In this document: positions 62,983-64,000 of the stretch, piece by piece
Layout: each line of letters begins with the position of its first letter
Position numbering within the stretch: position 1 is the first letter of the stretch
Source of the DNA: Flammeovirgaceae bacterium
GTDB taxonomy: Bacteria; Bacteroidota; Bacteroidia; Cytophagales; Cyclobacteriaceae
Assembly: GCA_020635915.1 (NCBI GenBank)
Contig: JACJYU010000001.1
Location: 682,001-746,000, forward strand
Direction: 5' to 3'
DNA: 64,000 nucleotides
The notes under the pieces: generated by a model
What the model was told of the DNA's origin: nothing
What the model saw: the letters and a program-made list of their open reading frames with translations, nothing else
Databases searched by the model: none
Program-made: the position numbers and the translations under genes

Positions 62983-64000
62983 CTAGGTATTTTTTATCTC
63001 TGCTTTCACAAAGTCCATAAGCTCCCTGATGTACGCCTTGCTAAAATCAAAGCGGATGCCTGCTGCTTCATAGATTTCCGGAATGGTTTTCATATAGCCC
63101 AGCTTCAGGGCATTCATATACCCCTGCAACCCTTTCGCGGGGTCCCGCCTGTAGTTCCTCCACACGGCAATTGCCCCCAATTGGGCCATTCCGTATTCTA
63201 TGTAGTAGAATGGCACTTCGTACAAATGCAACTGCTTCTGCCACATGTAGTCCTTCCCCTCCTGAAGGCCGCCCCATTCGGTAACGCCATCGGAGAACTC
63301 ATCCAATATCCTGTTCCAGTTTGCCTTTCTTTCCTCCGTGTTGTGGCCGGGGTTCCCATAGGCCCAATGCTGGAATTTATCAATGGTGGCCACCCAGGGA
63401 AGCGTGGAGATCAAATCTTCGAGGTGTTCCAATTTGGCGCGCCTCAAGTCCGCTTCATTGTCAAAGAAAACATCCCAATGGTCCATGGAAATCAACTCCA
63501 TTGACATGGAGGCCAGCTCGGCCACCTCCATGGGGGGCGATTTGAAGTCGTTGAGGGGCAAGTGCATGGTAAGGAAATTATGCACCGCGTGCCCTCCTTC
63601 GTGCATGATGGTGGTCATGTCCCTGAGGGTGGAGGTGGCGTTCATAAAAATAAATGGGACACCGGTTTCCGCCAGCGGGTAATTGTAGCCACCTGGCGCT
63701 TTTCCTTTTCTTGAGTCCAGGTCCAAGTGCCCCATTTCGCGCATAATGCCCAGGCATTGGCCCAAATATGGGTCCAGGCGGGCAAACACTTCCATCGCCT
63801 TCCCCGTTAGGTCTTTACCATCCGCAAACGCCTTTAATGGCTCCCTGCCCTCAGGGTCCACCGCCTTGTCCCAAGGTCGCAACTTGTCCACTTTCAATTT
63901 CCCTTTGCGTTGCCGGGCCATTTGGTCCAGTATGGGGACCACCTCGGAATGGATGGCTTCATGAAATTGAAAACAGTCTTCTGGCGTATAATCGAACCTG
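62983..64000 (-). CDS. M3-family oligoendopeptidase, C-terminal part (cut by window edge)
   Basis: About 339 codons are visible; the frame stays open to the right edge (its last visible part is HEAIHSEVVPILDQMARQRK), so the start lies beyond 64000. The zinc motif is IMHEGGHAVHNFLT (HExxH), with VAELASMSMELISMDHWDVF carrying the third ligand Glu. C-terminal features are YYIEYGMAQLGAIAVWRNYR and GYMKTIPEIYEAAGIRFDF. Cytosolic metallopeptidase of the PepF/thimet group, cleaving oligopeptides. Confidence 0.94.
   Translation of the reverse strand, partial: RFDYTPEDCFQFHEAIHSEVVPILDQMARQRKGKLKVDKLRPWDKAVDPEGREPLKAFADGKDLTGKAMEVFARLDPYLGQCLGIMREMGHLDLDSRKGKAPGGYNYPLAETGVPFIFMNATSTLRDMTTIMHEGGHAVHNFLTMHLPLNDFKSPPMEVAELASMSMELISMDHWDVFFDNEADLRRAKLEHLEDLISTLPWVATIDKFQHWAYGNPGHNTEERKANWNRILDEFSDGVTEWGGLQEGKDYMWQKQLHLYEVPFYYIEYGMAQLGAIAVWRNYRRDPAKGLQGYMNALKLGYMKTIPEIYEAAGIRFDFSKAYIRELMDFVKAEIKNT

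Overview
The window looks like the chromosome of a Bacteroidota bacterium, most likely of the order Cytophagales. This rests on a SusC/SusD pair, a gingipain-like C25 peptidase with a C-terminal type IX secretion signal, PspC plus GIN-domain envelope proteins, a beta-barrel/lipoprotein-rich gene set, few Shine-Dalgarno sequences, and promoters fitting the Bacteroidota -33/-7 pattern TTTG-N19..21-TAnnTTTG (clearest upstream of rplM and of the orphan gene at 16448). No plasmid, phage, CRISPR or tRNA signals were found. Several genes appear to start with TTG or GTG.

Layout. 1-865: the 5' part of a REP-associated tyrosine transposase (RAYT, minus strand, cut by the window edge) next to a cluster of REP-like hairpins and a 119-bp near-identical duplication. 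866-4111: a secreted tricorn-type protease. 4237-6791: the rplM-rpsI-rpsB-tsf translation operon with an intrinsic terminator between rpsB and tsf. 6893-13479: a pseudouridine synthase, a zinc aminopeptidase-like protein, an outer-membrane protein, recA, a cardiolipin synthase-like enzyme and a membrane-bound metal-dependent hydrolase.

13480-19939 is the most interesting stretch: two universal stress proteins, a ribosome hibernation factor, a DUF302 protein, an orphan 121-aa protein, a response regulator fused to a CRP/FNR DNA-binding module, and a soluble PAS histidine kinase. FNR/FixK-like palindromes (TGAT-N4-ATCA) lie at plausible activator distances from Bacteroidota-type promoters there. 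I infer a self-contained energy-stress or low-oxygen dormancy regulon.

20058-26838: a SusC-SusD-lipoprotein uptake operon and an orphan NarL-type response regulator. 27412-40832: a SlyD-like prolyl isomerase, a giant C25 (PorU-like) peptidase, a PadR/PspC envelope-stress pair, a beta-CASP nuclease, and an ECF sigma/putative anti-sigma/outer-membrane-protein operon. 40875-44481: a TetR regulator and paaABCD (ring epoxidation of phenylacetyl-CoA) with a PaaR-like operator; PaaB is an internal tandem duplication. 44506-51352: a coiled-coil lipoprotein, a DEAD-box helicase, an AlkB-type alkane monooxygenase, and a large secreted beta-propeller protein. 51536-58705: a formate module (NAD-linked formate dehydrogenase alpha and beta subunits, FdhD, formate-tetrahydrofolate ligase). 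58734-64000: a tRNA methyltransferase, a DUF5916 outer-membrane protein, YceI, a MarR regulator, and an M3 peptidase running off the right edge.

All calls come from reading the sequence by eye and from remembered family knowledge; no database search was run.
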